Assembly (NCBI RefSeq): GCF_011753055.1
Contig: NZ_VWWJ01000001.1
Coordinates: 310,001 to 374,000, forward strand
DNA length: 64,000 nucleotides
Reading direction: 5' to 3'
Source: Burkholderia sp. Ax-1719
GTDB taxonomy: Bacteria; Pseudomonadota; Gammaproteobacteria; Burkholderiales; Burkholderiaceae
Below are positions 44,414 through 53,137 of the stretch, one piece after another. The first letter of the stretch is position 1; each line of letters starts with the position of its first letter. The position numbers and the translations under genes are program-made. Below the pieces are notes generated by a model that was not told the origin of the DNA, made no database searches, and worked only from the letters and a program-made list of their open reading frames with translations.

Positions 44414-44871
44414 ATTCGATCTCGCGCGTTCGATTTCGTGGAGGGACCGCGCCAGTATAAGGAGAATCGCCGGCCGTACTGTGTCAGACCGGCCTGCGCG
44501 GCCGCTCCGCGTTTTACGGGACATTACGCATCGACCACGCTGCCGTGCCGCTTTTTTCGATTCGCTTTTGATTCGTTTTTGTTTCGCTTTTGTTTCGTTA
44601 CGCAAACCGGCTGCGCGACGCGACGACGCTGGATGCCAGCAACGGCTCAATAAAACATTGGCATAACTAACGTTTATCCAAAGCGAGAGCACGTTTTTCT
44701 GCCGCCGATCGAGCGGCATGGCCGTATGCTGACTGATTGTGTTCAGGTCATAAGACAGGCGCAGTGGAATGGTCCGCCGTGCTATCCGTTTAGACCGCGA
44801 AAACAGGGGCCAGGACGCACAGGTGCGCCATCAGCAAGCACATTCGTGTGAACCCGGCCCCCAACCCACCC
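44414..44871. other. 458-bp intergenic region with phased T-rich repeats
   Basis: This gap lies upstream of the hydrolase gene and downstream of the DUF1488 gene. Its notable content is the 11-bp T-tract array at 44561-44600. I see no supported gene in it; short open frames here read through the repeat. The region 44650-44871 holds no clear promoter or hairpin. Confidence 0.6.
44561..44600 (+). repeat. 11-bp phased T-tract repeat, about 3.6 units
   Basis: TTCGCTTTTGA (44561-44571), TTCGTTTTTGT (44572-44582), TTCGCTTTTGT (44583-44593) and TTCGTTA (44594-44600). The spacing is about one helix turn, so the T-tracts would bend the DNA. It lies about 150 bases upstream of the hydrolase start and may influence its promoter. 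Confidence 0.8.
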
Positions 44872-45132
44872 TTACTTGAAGTCGTTCGTTTCCAGCTCGA
44901 CCGACTGGCCGCCGTTCCTGGATAGCGCGTTGCGCGCGGCGTTTTCGATACGAACCCGGTTCGCATCGAATGCGCTCAGCAGCGCATGTGACGACGTGCC
45001 GTCACTGTCGAAGCGATTATTGAGCGCATCCAGCGATACGCTGCACCATACGGGCCGATCGTCCACCTGGGCTTCGAAAGCAATACGCGAAGCCGCCACG
45101 GCGTGACGGCGGTTCGTAAATTCGATCCTCAT
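44872..45132 (-). CDS. DUF1488 family protein
   Basis: An 86-residue small cytoplasmic protein of the DUF1488 family, recognised by 'MRIEFTNRRHAVAASRIAFEAQVDDRPVWCSVS' (family core near the N-terminus) and 'HALLSAFDANRVRIENAARNAL'. Family members are common in Burkholderia with unknown function. ATG 45132 has GGAGG 7 bases upstream, clearly deciding the start. It appears to be monocistronic. Confidence 0.82.
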   Translation of the reverse strand: MRIEFTNRRHAVAASRIAFEAQVDDRPVWCSVSLDALNNRFDSDGTSSHALLSAFDANRVRIENAARNALSRNGGQSVELETNDFK

Positions 45133-45316
45133 CTGATTCCTCCATGCGTGGATTGCAGGACAGCCGGGCGTCATTCACCCGGCCGGTTGGGGTCAGCAAG
45201 TCATGGTCCTACCAATACCCGCCACGATCAAGCGAAACGAAAAGTGTCGCGCTCCTCAGGCCCGCCGATTGCGCATGCTCATTTGCATCGACCCCGCATT
45301 TAACCGGAGAACCGCA

Positions 45317-45631
45317 ATGGCCCACCGTGCTTCCCTGATGATTATTAGCGTGACCGCCGTTTCGTTCATGTTGATGGCGGCGCAGGCCGGCGCGCAAACC
45401 GCGTCTAGCGACACCTCCATGTCGAACGACGCCGCAGCCACTTCGATGGGCGCAAGCTCGACCAAGGCGCAACGCAAGGAGGCCCGCAAGGCTGCGCGTG
45501 CGCACAAGAACGCCGAACTGAAACAACTGGAAAAGAACGGCTATAACCCGTCGAGAAACAACCTCAATTATCCAGACGATATCCAGAAGGCGGAGAAAAA
45601 GGCTGGCGCGGCGGGCGGCGCGAGCCAGTAA
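45317..45631 (+). CDS. DUF4148 secreted protein (second)
   Basis: A 104-residue exported protein. A signal peptide ends at 'AQAGAQT' (residue about 27), followed by a Ser/Ala/Thr-rich stretch and the DUF4148 core 'ELKQLEKNGYNPSRNNLNYPDD'. It resembles the 14075 product in arrangement but not in sequence outside the core. The function is unknown. ATG 45317 has GGAGA upstream; the longer frame to 45203 overlaps unrelated sequence. Confidence 0.85.
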   Translation: MAHRASLMIISVTAVSFMLMAAQAGAQTASSDTSMSNDAAATSMGASSTKAQRKEARKAARAHKNAELKQLEKNGYNPSRNNLNYPDDIQKAEKKAGAAGGASQ

Positions 45632-45712
45632 CGCCAGCGGGCTTTTCACGAGCACTTTCCTTCACGACAATCCGCAGAGGCGCGCGATAGGTGCGCGCTT
45701 GCGCGATTCGCA

Positions 45713-45985
45713 ATGACTGGTCGACTGGACATGGATAAATCGACGCATTCAGCCGGCCGCTTTGGGCCAGACGATTACGAGGTGGTATGCGGGCAAAAGG
45801 TGAATGGGCTTGGCCGCTACATCGGCTATTTGCGTGTTCGCAGGAAGCCCGATGGCAAGATCATCTACCCTTTCGATGGCTGCGAGGTGCCGGGACCATT
45901 CGCGACGGGCGATGAAGCGCGGCGCGCGGCGTGCGAGATGGCGGAGGAACTGGTCCGGCTGGATATTGCGAGTCCGGAAGCCTGA
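45713..45985 (+). CDS. Small conserved hypothetical protein (90 aa)
   Basis: A 90-residue soluble protein with 'VCGQKVNGLGRYIGYLRVRRK' (core) and 'YPFDGCEVPGPFATGDEARRAA'. I know similar short proteins in Burkholderiaceae genomes but not their function. The fold appears to be a small beta sheet with a C-terminal helix. The start may be ATG 45713 or 45731; neither has a strong ribosome site. It is convergent with the PRC-barrel gene. Confidence 0.7.
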   Translation: MTGRLDMDKSTHSAGRFGPDDYEVVCGQKVNGLGRYIGYLRVRRKPDGKIIYPFDGCEVPGPFATGDEARRAACEMAEELVRLDIASPEA

Positions 45986-46019
45986 ATCTCTGCTGCGCGC
46001 ACGCCGCGCGTCGCGTATC

Positions 46020-46484
46020 TCACAGCTTCACGCCGCCTGCTTCGGGCGGCTCGGTGGGATCGTCGCGCCATTGGGTACGCACGCCATAATAGTCGTGCAC
46101 CGTGGTGGCCCAGCCGATATCGGCCATGGCTGGCCAGTGATCCTTGTCGAAGCCTGGCGCGTCCTTGACGCGCTCGGCGGTCACATTCAACACGAAGCAT
46201 TTGCGCTGCGCATCGAGCGCAAGCGCGACCCACGGCAGCGCCAGCAATTTGTCGCCGATACCGAGAAATCCACCGCTCGACATCACCGCATAGACGATGC
46301 GGCCCTGCTGAACGTCGAGCATGATCTCCTTGATCTTGCCTATTTCTTCGTTATCCGAACTATAGACTTTGTCGCCTTCCAGCGTGCTGGCGGCCATGAC
46401 ATAGGGGCCGGGACCGCTGGAAGGTTCGCTGGCAGCGCCGACGATGCGCGCGCCGCCGGATGAGGTTTGGGTCGGGATGGACAT
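46020..46484 (-). CDS. PRC-barrel domain protein
   Basis: A 154-residue protein with one PRC-barrel domain. 'STLEGDKVYSSDNEEIGKIKEIMLDVQQGRIVYAVM' (core, about residues 31-66) is the usual first half, followed by 'FLGIGDKLLALPW'. Such proteins in Burkholderia are stress-linked and non-photosynthetic; the exact role is unknown. ATG 46484 follows CAGGAGC. It is divergent from the cation/proton antiporter gene (244-bp gap, in which I see no clear site). Confidence 0.85.
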   Translation of the reverse strand: MSIPTQTSSGGARIVGAASEPSSGPGPYVMAASTLEGDKVYSSDNEEIGKIKEIMLDVQQGRIVYAVMSSGGFLGIGDKLLALPWVALALDAQRKCFVLNVTAERVKDAPGFDKDHWPAMADIGWATTVHDYYGVRTQWRDDPTEPPEAGGVKL

Positions 46485-46728
46485 GATGGGCTCCTGAAGT
46501 GGCCGGGCTTTGGATCGCTCTCGATCGGCACGGGTCAATCGTTACAGGTCAAATGCGCAGGCCCGCATGCGAGCGCTGCATCCGTCGTTGCGCAACGCGC
46601 GGACCCGCGAGCCAGAAAGCAGGCGGCACGGCCATTGCGCATCAGCGAGATTGCGCCGCGCCGTGCTGCAAGCCCAAACCACCACGCAAACGTGGCGCGC
46701 AAACCTGACGAGGAGCTGCCGGGAAGCA

Positions 46729-48042
46729 ATGCCTCAAGAAGCACTTTGGTTTTTGATCGTCGGCGTGCTGCTGATGTTCGTGGCGCTCGCACGCGGACCG
46801 ATCGCGCGATTGCCGCTGACCGGCGCGATGATCTATCTGGCGGCGGGCGTGATCGTTGGCCCCGGTGTGCTGGGTCTTGTGCATGCAGACCTTGCGCAGT
46901 CGGTGCGCACGCTCACTGTGGTGGCGGAGGCGGGGCTGGTGGTGTCGCTGTTCTCGGTGGGCATGCATCTTCGTGTGCGGCTGCGCGATCCCTTGTGGCG
47001 GCTGCCGTTGCGGCTTGGCGTGCTGGCGATGGTGTTCAGCGTCGCGCTGATGTTTGCCTTCGCATGGGCGACCGGCATGCAGGCGGGCGTGGCGCTGTTC
47101 CTCGCCGCCGCGCTTGCGCCTACCGATCCGGTGCTCGCCAACGAACTACGCGTGCACGAAGCCGGTGACGCCGATCCTGTGCGTTTTGCGCTCTCGGGCG
47201 AAGGTGGTCTCAACGACGGCGCGGCCTTGCCGTTTGCCGTGCTTGGCCTCGCGCTGTGTGGCGCATCGACGGCCGGCTCGCAAGGCGCGTTGCGATTCGC
47301 CGCGTCGCTGGTTTGGGGCGTGGCAGGCGCGCTATTGATCGGCGCGTTGCTCGCGACGTTGTGCGTGCGGCTCGTGCTTCATTTGCATACGCGATATGGC
47401 GAGGCAGTGGGCCTCGACGGCTTCATCGCGATCGGGCTGATGTCGGTGACATATGGCGCGGCGCTGCTCGCGCACGCCTATGCCTTCGTGGCCGTCTTCG
47501 CGGCTGGCGTCGCGCTGCGTCACGCGGAACTCCGCGCCACCGGCGAGCAGCGCCGTCCCGCGCAGGAACTGGAAACCGTGCAGCTAGGCGAGCGCGCGGA
47601 AGTGGCCACCGATCCACGCCGCGCCCATGTGTGGCTCGCCGAAGGCATGACCGGTTTCACGCTGGAAATCGAGCACTTTGCGGAATTTTCGCTGCTCCTC
47701 ATCGTCGGCTGTGTGATGTCGGCGCACTGGCGCGAGATGCTGGACCCTCACGCGCTGATGATCGCTTTCGCGCTGATATTCGTTGTGCGGCCGCTTGCGG
47801 TGATGGGTGCGATGCTCGGTTCGCGGGCGGACGGCCAGCAGCGCCGCCTGATGGCATGGATGGGCATACGCGGCGTGGGCGCGTTCTATTACGCGGTGTG
47901 GGGCATCGATCAGGCGGGCGATACCTTGCAGCCCGTGCTGGCCGCAGCGCTCGACGCGATTGTCATTTCGGTGGCGCTACATGGATCGACGGCGGGGTAT
48001 GTATTAGGGCGCTACTATCGGCGCACGCGGCAGACGGTTTAG
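46729..48042 (+). CDS. Cation:proton antiporter, CPA1 family
   Basis: A 437-residue inner-membrane antiporter with about 12 helices. The family motifs are 'LALAPTDPVLANEL' (helix 4-5 region) and 'GEGGLNDGAALPFAVLG', which carries the ion-binding Asp (ND motif). 'MAWMGIRGVGAFYYAVW' completes the core. It exchanges Na+ or K+ for H+. ATG 46729 follows GGGAAG; the frame back to 46510 is rejected because it lacks homology. Confidence 0.9.
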   Translation: MPQEALWFLIVGVLLMFVALARGPIARLPLTGAMIYLAAGVIVGPGVLGLVHADLAQSVRTLTVVAEAGLVVSLFSVGMHLRVRLRDPLWRLPLRLGVLAMVFSVALMFAFAWATGMQAGVALFLAAALAPTDPVLANELRVHEAGDADPVRFALSGEGGLNDGAALPFAVLGLALCGASTAGSQGALRFAASLVWGVAGALLIGALLATLCVRLVLHLHTRYGEAVGLDGFIAIGLMSVTYGAALLAHAYAFVAVFAAGVALRHAELRATGEQRRPAQELETVQLGERAEVATDPRRAHVWLAEGMTGFTLEIEHFAEFSLLLIVGCVMSAHWREMLDPHALMIAFALIFVVRPLAVMGAMLGSRADGQQRRLMAWMGIRGVGAFYYAVWGIDQAGDTLQPVLAAALDAIVISVALHGSTAGYVLGRYYRRTRQTV

Positions 48043-48073
48043 GAAGGAGCGGGCCGGCTTCATGCGCCATCGT

Positions 48074-49627
48074 TCACGCCGCAATGCTTTCCACCCTGAA
48101 TGCCGCCACCAGCGTATTCAACGAATTCGCATGATCGGCGAGTGACGACGCAGCGGCTGCGCTTTGCTCCACGAGCGCTGCGTTTTGCTGCGTGACTTCG
48201 TCCATCTGCGTGACGGCGAGTCCAACCTGTTCGATGCCGTCGCTCTGCTCGCGCGATGCCGATGCGATTTCGTGAATCAATGTGGCAACGCGCGTGGTCG
48301 ATGTCTGGATCGCTTCCATCGCGCCGCTTGCCTCAGTGACGAGCGTGGCGCCGCTTGCCACCCGTCCCGTCGATCCCGCGATCAGCGTGCCAATTTCCTT
48401 GGCCGCCGCCGAGGCGCGCTGCGCGAGGCTGCGCACTTCGCCCGCCACCACCGCGAAACCACGCCCTTCCTCACCCGCGCGCGCCGCTTCGACCGCCGCA
48501 TTGAGCGCAAGAATATTGGTCTGGAATGCGATGCTTTCGATCGTGCCGATGATGTCGGTCATTTTCGACGAGCTGGCGTGTATCTCGTGCATGGTCTGCT
48601 CCATGCGCGTGACCGCGTCGCGGCCACGTTCGGCCACATTGGATGCGCCGAGCGCGAGATCGCGCGCCTGCTGTGCGTTGATTGCGTTGGCCTGTACCGT
48701 GCCGATCAACTCCTGCATCGCCGACGCGGTTTGCGCGAGCGATGAAGCCTGTTCCTCAGTGCGTTGCGACAAATCGAGATTGCCGCTCGCGATCTGCTGC
48801 GTGGCGGTCGCCATCGCGTTCGCGCCCACGCGCACCTGTTCCATCGTTTCGCGCAGACGCGTCTGCATCGCTGCGAGACCGTCGAGCAGCGCGCCCATTT
48901 CATCCTGTTGATGGGCGCTGACGCGCGTGGTCAGGTCACCAGCGGCAATCGCTTCGAAATGCGCCATCGCCGCGCGCAGCGGGTCCATCACGGCGCGCCG
49001 CAAGCCCCGCCAACTGATGAACGCAATCAGCAGCGCCAGCACGATACTCGCTGCGCAGACCACGCCGAGCGTGTGAAAGCGCGCGTTGGAATCGGCATCG
49101 GCCTGGCGCGCGGCATCGTCGAGGTAGTGTTCGAGCGCGCCCTGGCTTGCGTTCATCGCCGTGTAGAGGCCGATCAGTTCGGCGGCGCGGCGCTCGTCCA
49201 TCCAGCTCGTATCGCCGCTGCGGATCGCTGCGATCAAACGGTCTATCGCCTCGCGACGCACGGCGGTGCGTTTGGCGTCGAGGTCGTCGGTGAGGGTTTG
49301 CAGTTCGGGTGTCTTGGGCAGTTCGCGGAACTGCTGCCACCAGCGGTCGGAATCGGCCAGCAGCGCCTGCGCGCGATCGAGTTGCGGGCCGAGTTGCGGC
49401 GAATGCGGATTGGCCATGGCCCAGTCGAGGCCAAAGCGCGCGCGCGACATCGCCGTGCCCGATTTGCCGAGCGCCACCGCCGAAGCGAAATGCATCGTGT
49501 AAGCGTCGTGCTGCGCGCGATTGGTCATGTCCATGCCGAACAGGCTCACCACGCCCATGGCAATGACCAGCGCCCCGAGTGTCACCACCGTCAACGCGAG
49601 GCGAAGATTGATCGTCAAGCTTTTCAT
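48074..49627 (-). CDS. Methyl-accepting chemotaxis protein
   Basis: A 517-residue Tsr/Tar-type chemoreceptor. The first membrane helix is at about residues 8-30, a four-helix-bundle sensor domain follows to about 185, and the second helix is at 187-206. HAMP comes next, then the signalling domain whose hairpin tip contains '[25 protein letters not shown]' (core). Methylation-region Gln/Glu residues flank it. The sensed ligand is unknown. ATG 49627 is used; an upstream GTG at 49654 lies in the control region. Confidence 0.92.
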   Translation of the reverse strand: MKSLTINLRLALTVVTLGALVIAMGVVSLFGMDMTNRAQHDAYTMHFASAVALGKSGTAMSRARFGLDWAMANPHSPQLGPQLDRAQALLADSDRWWQQFRELPKTPELQTLTDDLDAKRTAVRREAIDRLIAAIRSGDTSWMDERRAAELIGLYTAMNASQGALEHYLDDAARQADADSNARFHTLGVVCAASIVLALLIAFISWRGLRRAVMDPLRAAMAHFEAIAAGDLTTRVSAHQQDEMGALLDGLAAMQTRLRETMEQVRVGANAMATATQQIASGNLDLSQRTEEQASSLAQTASAMQELIGTVQANAINAQQARDLALGASNVAERGRDAVTRMEQTMHEIHASSSKMTDIIGTIESIAFQTNILALNAAVEAARAGEEGRGFAVVAGEVRSLAQRASAAAKEIGTLIAGSTGRVASGATLVTEASGAMEAIQTSTTRVATLIHEIASASREQSDGIEQVGLAVTQMDEVTQQNAALVEQSAAAASSLADHANSLNTLVAAFRVESIAA

Positions 49628-49632
49628 TATTG

Positions 49633-49665
49633 TTCCATATGCGAAACGATACACCGTATATGGAA
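49633..49665. promoter_or_regulatory. Perfect dyad directly before the chemoreceptor start
   Basis: TTCCATAT (49633-49640 as complement of the 3' arm) and ATATGGAA (49658-49665) form perfect 8-bp arms with a 17-base spacer. On the coding (minus) strand the arm next to the start holds GGAA, the likely ribosome site, 5 bases before ATG. Confidence 0.6.
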
Positions 49666-49668
49666 AGT

Positions 49669-49695
49669 ATAACGGCAGCGACCGGCGGAAAATTA
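49669..49695 (-). promoter_or_regulatory. Possible sigma-28 (FliA) promoter of the chemoreceptor gene
   Basis: On the minus strand TAATTTTC (49695-49688), an 11-base spacer and GCCGTTAT (49676-49669) match the flagellar sigma-28 consensus at 5 of 8 and 6 of 8 positions with exact spacing. A sigma-70 -10-like TATACT overlaps it but lacks a -35 box. Confidence 0.45.
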
Positions 49696-49764
49696 ATCGT
49701 GTGTTGGGAGGTGTTTACCCGTAGAACGCTTTCAGGCGCGCAATCAAGCTCCAGAAACAAAAAA

Positions 49765-49785
49765 GCCCGTCCTGAAAGGACGGGC
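49765..49785 (-). terminator. Rho-independent terminator of the porin gene
   Basis: GCCCGTCCT (49765-49773) and AGGACGGGC (49777-49785) form a 9-bp stem with a 3-base loop. On the minus strand it is followed by a T-run (complement of the A-run 49755-49764), so it ends porin transcription about 160 bases after the stop codon. Confidence 0.85.
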
Positions 49786-49948
49786 GAAAGGACGTAGTGT
49801 GCGATATGTTTTCCATCGCTATAAAATTGAATAGCGATCCTGAATATATCCCGCACTCCATCCGGAGAGAAGCCACTCACATCGCAAGGAAAACGGCCGC
49901 AGCGCCAACGCCCGCGCACCGCTTCCCTTTTACAGCGTTGCTACAAAA

Positions 49949-51085
49949 TTAGAAGCGCGTCAGCATGCCGACAGCGCCCATCACCTGATTGCCCGTCGAC
50001 GAAGCGCCGCCCGAGTTGTACATGTTGGCGACGTTCTTGTTGCCCGTCGCGTGCTGGTACATCGCTTCTGCGTAGACTTCGGTGCGCTTGGACAGCGAGT
50101 AGCGTGCGATTGCGTTCACCTGGTTCCACTTCGGATCGGCGCCATACGAGGTCGCGCCGTTCAGGTGGCCGTCGGTGTACGTGTACGACACGCCAGCCTT
50201 GAATGCGGGCGTGAAGTTGTACATGCCGTTGACTTCGTAGTTGTCGAAGCGGACCGAGCCGTTGCTCAGGCCGAACGCGCTGGTGCCCTGATACTGGCTG
50301 TGCGAATACACGAAGCCCACCACGGCCGGGCCGAACGCGTAGTTGATGCCCGCAGCGGCGGTGCGCTGCACGTCGGACGTGAGGCTGCCCTTGACTTCGG
50401 CCTGATCGATTGCGCCCGCGGTGTTAGTGAACGCCGTGCCCGTCTTCGAGCCCGAACCGTTCGTTTGCAGGTAGCCGGCCGCGGCCGTCAACGGACCGTA
50501 GGTGTAGCTCGCAGCGGCGCTGTAGGCGCGGCTCACGGCGAATTCGGTGCTGTTGCTGAACGCGTACATGCCGCCGAACTTGAAGCCGCCGTAGTTCAGG
50601 CTGGTGTACTTGACCGAGTTGTTGAAGCGTACGCTGTGCTGGAGGTTGTCGTTGTCGTACGGGTGCGCGAAGCCCGAATCGCCAAAGGTGCCGGCGGTGG
50701 CCGACAGCGGCGAGACGAAGTCGACCACGTCGTCGTACTGGCGACCCATCGTGAGCGTACCGAAGGCGTTGCTGCTCAGGCCCACATATGCCTGGCGGCC
50801 GAACATGCGGCTGTTCTGGCCGAGCTGGCCGTTGTTGACGCTAAAGCCGTTTTCAAGCAGGAAAATCGCTTTCAGGCCGCCGCCGAGATCTTCTGCGCCC
50901 TTCAGGCCGAAGCGGCTGCCGCTGATATTGCCGCTCGCGAGCGCAACGCGGCCGCTGCCGCCCACGTTGTTCGTGTAGGCGATGCCGGCGTCTACGAGAC
51001 CGTACAAGGTGACCGAGCTTTGTGCGTGTGCGGATGCAGCGGCGAATGCGGTCAGGCATGCAGCGGCGATCGAGATTTTTTTCAC
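49949..51085 (-). CDS. Gram-negative porin (trimeric, Burkholderia type)
   Basis: A 378-residue outer-membrane porin of the betaproteobacterial Porin_4 family. A signal peptide ends at 'ASAHAQ' (residue 21-22). 'SSVTLYGLVDAGIAYTNNV' (core) starts the barrel, 'GSRFGLKGAEDLGGGLKAIF' follows, and the last strand ends in Phe as barrel assembly requires. The start is GTG at 51085 with GGAG 7 bases before it; no ATG is available. It allows passive entry of small solutes. Highly expressed by the look of its codon use. Confidence 0.94.
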   Translation of the reverse strand: MKKISIAAACLTAFAAASAHAQSSVTLYGLVDAGIAYTNNVGGSGRVALASGNISGSRFGLKGAEDLGGGLKAIFLLENGFSVNNGQLGQNSRMFGRQAYVGLSSNAFGTLTMGRQYDDVVDFVSPLSATAGTFGDSGFAHPYDNDNLQHSVRFNNSVKYTSLNYGGFKFGGMYAFSNSTEFAVSRAYSAAASYTYGPLTAAAGYLQTNGSGSKTGTAFTNTAGAIDQAEVKGSLTSDVQRTAAAGINYAFGPAVVGFVYSHSQYQGTSAFGLSNGSVRFDNYEVNGMYNFTPAFKAGVSYTYTDGHLNGATSYGADPKWNQVNAIARYSLSKRTEVYAEAMYQHATGNKNVANMYNSGGASSTGNQVMGAVGMLTRF

Positions 51086-51363
51086 TGTGAGACTCCAGTT
51101 CTATAGGTACGCTGGGTTGAGACGACGGCGAGTATAGAAAAGGGCTCCGACGAAAATGTGATCCGGCGCGCGCACGGTCTCTTCCTGAAAATGGAAGAAT
51201 CGTTTCAAAAAATTGAAATAAATCGCGGAAAGGCAGGTGTAATAACGCTTGCGCGCCCTTGTGCCACCGCGCTTGCGCAATGTGCCGCGATGTAGCGCGA
51301 TTTTCAGTCGCGTTTGTGCAACATCGCGGCGCGCAATAATTGGCGGGTCATTTCGTGCGCTAA
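51086..51363. other. Porin upstream region
   Basis: This 278-bp region must contain the porin promoter on the minus strand. A -10-like TATACT (complement of 51131-51136) lies 46 bases before the start without a good -35 box. Short dyads occur at 51203-51218 (TTTCAA, TTGAAA around AAAA). No gene is supported here. Confidence 0.4.
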
Positions 51364-52968
51364 TCAGGACCCGATTCGTCTTCCGCGGAAAATGCAGAAA
51401 CTCGCGACGGCCAGCAGAGTCACCGCTATCGCGCCATAAAGCATGAGGCCGCCAAAGCCATGAATCAGTGCGTTACGGCTGATCGCTTCGAATTGCGCAG
51501 CGCTAGTGGCAGTGGCGTTCATGAACGGTCCTGCTTCGGCGGGCATCAGATCCCCTGCGGCAACACGGCTAGCCAGGGCGTTCCACGAAACGTCTGTGGG
51601 ATAGGTACCCGGCGCCCCCAGCTCTGCCTGCAATTTCAGCGAAACGCCTTCCACCAGCAAAAAGCCCATCAACGCGATGTTGATCGCCAGCGTGATCATG
51701 CGCGCGCTCATGTCGATGCCCGATGCCATGCCGGCGCGGTCGGCGGAAACGGAGCCGGTCGTTGTATTGGTGACCGGCGTATTCGTCAAACCCAGGCCCG
51801 CACCGGCCAGCAGGCAGCCCGGCAGCACGGCCAGTGCGCCCGTGTGACCCGTCCGGCTACCGACCCACATCAGAAAGAAGCCCAGCCCGATTGTGAGCAA
51901 GCCTGCTGGAATGAGCATCGCAGGGCGATAGCGCAGCGCCAGCCGCTCGCCGATCGGCGGAAACACAAGGGTAGGCAACGTGTAGGCGAGCAGTGAAAGC
52001 CCCGCAGCAACCGGCCCTTCGCCGAGCGCACGTTGAAAATAAATCGGCAGGTAGATGATGAACGCCCAGAAGCTGAAGTTCATGCCCACCGACCCCAGCA
52101 GCGCGCCCGAGAAATTGCGCACCTTGAACACGGAGAAGTCGAACATGGGGTGCGCAATGCGCGTTTCTATCGCGTAGAACAGCGCGAGGCTCACGGCGCT
52201 CGCCGCCAGCACGGCGAGACTGGAAGCGCTGGTAAAGCCGCTATCCGCGCCTTGCGTGATGAACCAGACGAAGCCGAAGATCGCCGCCGAGAGCGTCGCC
52301 ATGCCCCACACGTCGAGCCGACGCGCCTGCGGATCGCGCGATTCCTGCACGCCGGCCACAGCGAGCGCGAGCGTCGCCACCGCAAGGCCGACGTGAATCC
52401 AGAACACCCATTTCCAGTTGGCCAGCGCGACGATAGCACCGCCCACCAGCGGCCCAAAGCCGAGTCCAATGCCCAGTACGATGCCCCACGCACTGAATGC
52501 CCGCGCCCGCTGCGCACCCTGCGGAAACTGATGCGACAGCACGGCGACGAGGCAAATCAGCATTGCGCCGCCGCTCGCGCCCTGCAACACGCGGCTGGCA
52601 ATCAGCATGGCCGAGTTCCACGCCAGGCCGCATAGCAGCGATGCAATGCCGAACAACAGGATCGCGCCGATAAAAATGCGCTTGCGGCCGAAGCGGTCGG
52701 CGAGTGTGCCCGTTGCCATCAGCACGGTGGTGCAGGCGATGGTGTAGGCGTTCATGATCCATTGGATCTGCTTGAAATCGCCGTGCAAGACGACTTCGAG
52801 TGTTGGCAGGATCACGGGCACGCTGGAGATTTCCAGCGCGAACATCATCGCCGCGAGACAGACCGCGATCAGTGCGAGGGTATTTCGTTGCGTGTGCAAC
52901 GGTGCGGATGTCTCGGTTACCTTGACGGTGTCCTTGACTGCTTGCTGCTCGATTTCACTGGCTTGCAT
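51364..52968 (-). CDS. MFS drug:H+ antiporter, DHA2 family (second)
   Basis: A 534-residue, 14-helix exporter of the EmrB/QacA type. Motif A is 'GTLADRFGRKRIF', followed by 'LQGASGGAMLICLVAVLS' and the family glycine motif 'GIGLGFGPLVGGAIV'. Helices 13-14 occupy the long C-terminus. It likely expels toxic hydrophobic compounds. ATG 52968 follows CCGGAG. It is divergent from the LysR gene at 53138, which probably controls it through the two dyads between them. Confidence 0.92.
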   Translation of the reverse strand: MQASEIEQQAVKDTVKVTETSAPLHTQRNTLALIAVCLAAMMFALEISSVPVILPTLEVVLHGDFKQIQWIMNAYTIACTTVLMATGTLADRFGRKRIFIGAILLFGIASLLCGLAWNSAMLIASRVLQGASGGAMLICLVAVLSHQFPQGAQRARAFSAWGIVLGIGLGFGPLVGGAIVALANWKWVFWIHVGLAVATLALAVAGVQESRDPQARRLDVWGMATLSAAIFGFVWFITQGADSGFTSASSLAVLAASAVSLALFYAIETRIAHPMFDFSVFKVRNFSGALLGSVGMNFSFWAFIIYLPIYFQRALGEGPVAAGLSLLAYTLPTLVFPPIGERLALRYRPAMLIPAGLLTIGLGFFLMWVGSRTGHTGALAVLPGCLLAGAGLGLTNTPVTNTTTGSVSADRAGMASGIDMSARMITLAINIALMGFLLVEGVSLKLQAELGAPGTYPTDVSWNALASRVAAGDLMPAEAGPFMNATATSAAQFEAISRNALIHGFGGLMLYGAIAVTLLAVASFCIFRGRRIGS

Positions 52969-53042
52969 ACGCGACTCCGGAAAGTTGAGGCGATGCCGCT
53001 GCGCTGCCGCGTGGTGTGACACGCCAGGCGGTACATCACCGG

Positions 53043-53069
53043 ATATTCCTGAGCAGTTTAGAGGAATAT
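53043..53069. promoter_or_regulatory. LysR-type operator with T-N11-A core
   Basis: ATATTCCT (53043-53050) and AGGAATAT (53062-53069) are perfect 8-bp arms separated by exactly 11 bases, which fits the T-N11-A LysR-box rule. It lies between the divergent exporter and LysR genes, 69 bases before the LysR start. Confidence 0.7.
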
Positions 53070-53088
53070 AATTCCCTTATTGACGCGT

Positions 53089-53122
53089 TTGGTTCCCGCC
53101 ATAGTTTCCTTTGAGGAACCAA
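53089..53122. promoter_or_regulatory. Second dyad near the LysR start
   Basis: TTGGTTCC (53089-53096) and GGAACCAA (53115-53122) are perfect 8-bp arms with an 18-base spacer, ending 15 bases before the LysR start codon. It could serve autorepression or be an RNA hairpin in the leader. Confidence 0.5.
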
Positions 53123-53137
53123 TAAACAGGATAGACG

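Noticed and set aside
44438..44666. Small open frames in the 44414-44871 gap
   Set aside because: They read through the 11-bp T-tract repeats and have no ribosome site or homology.
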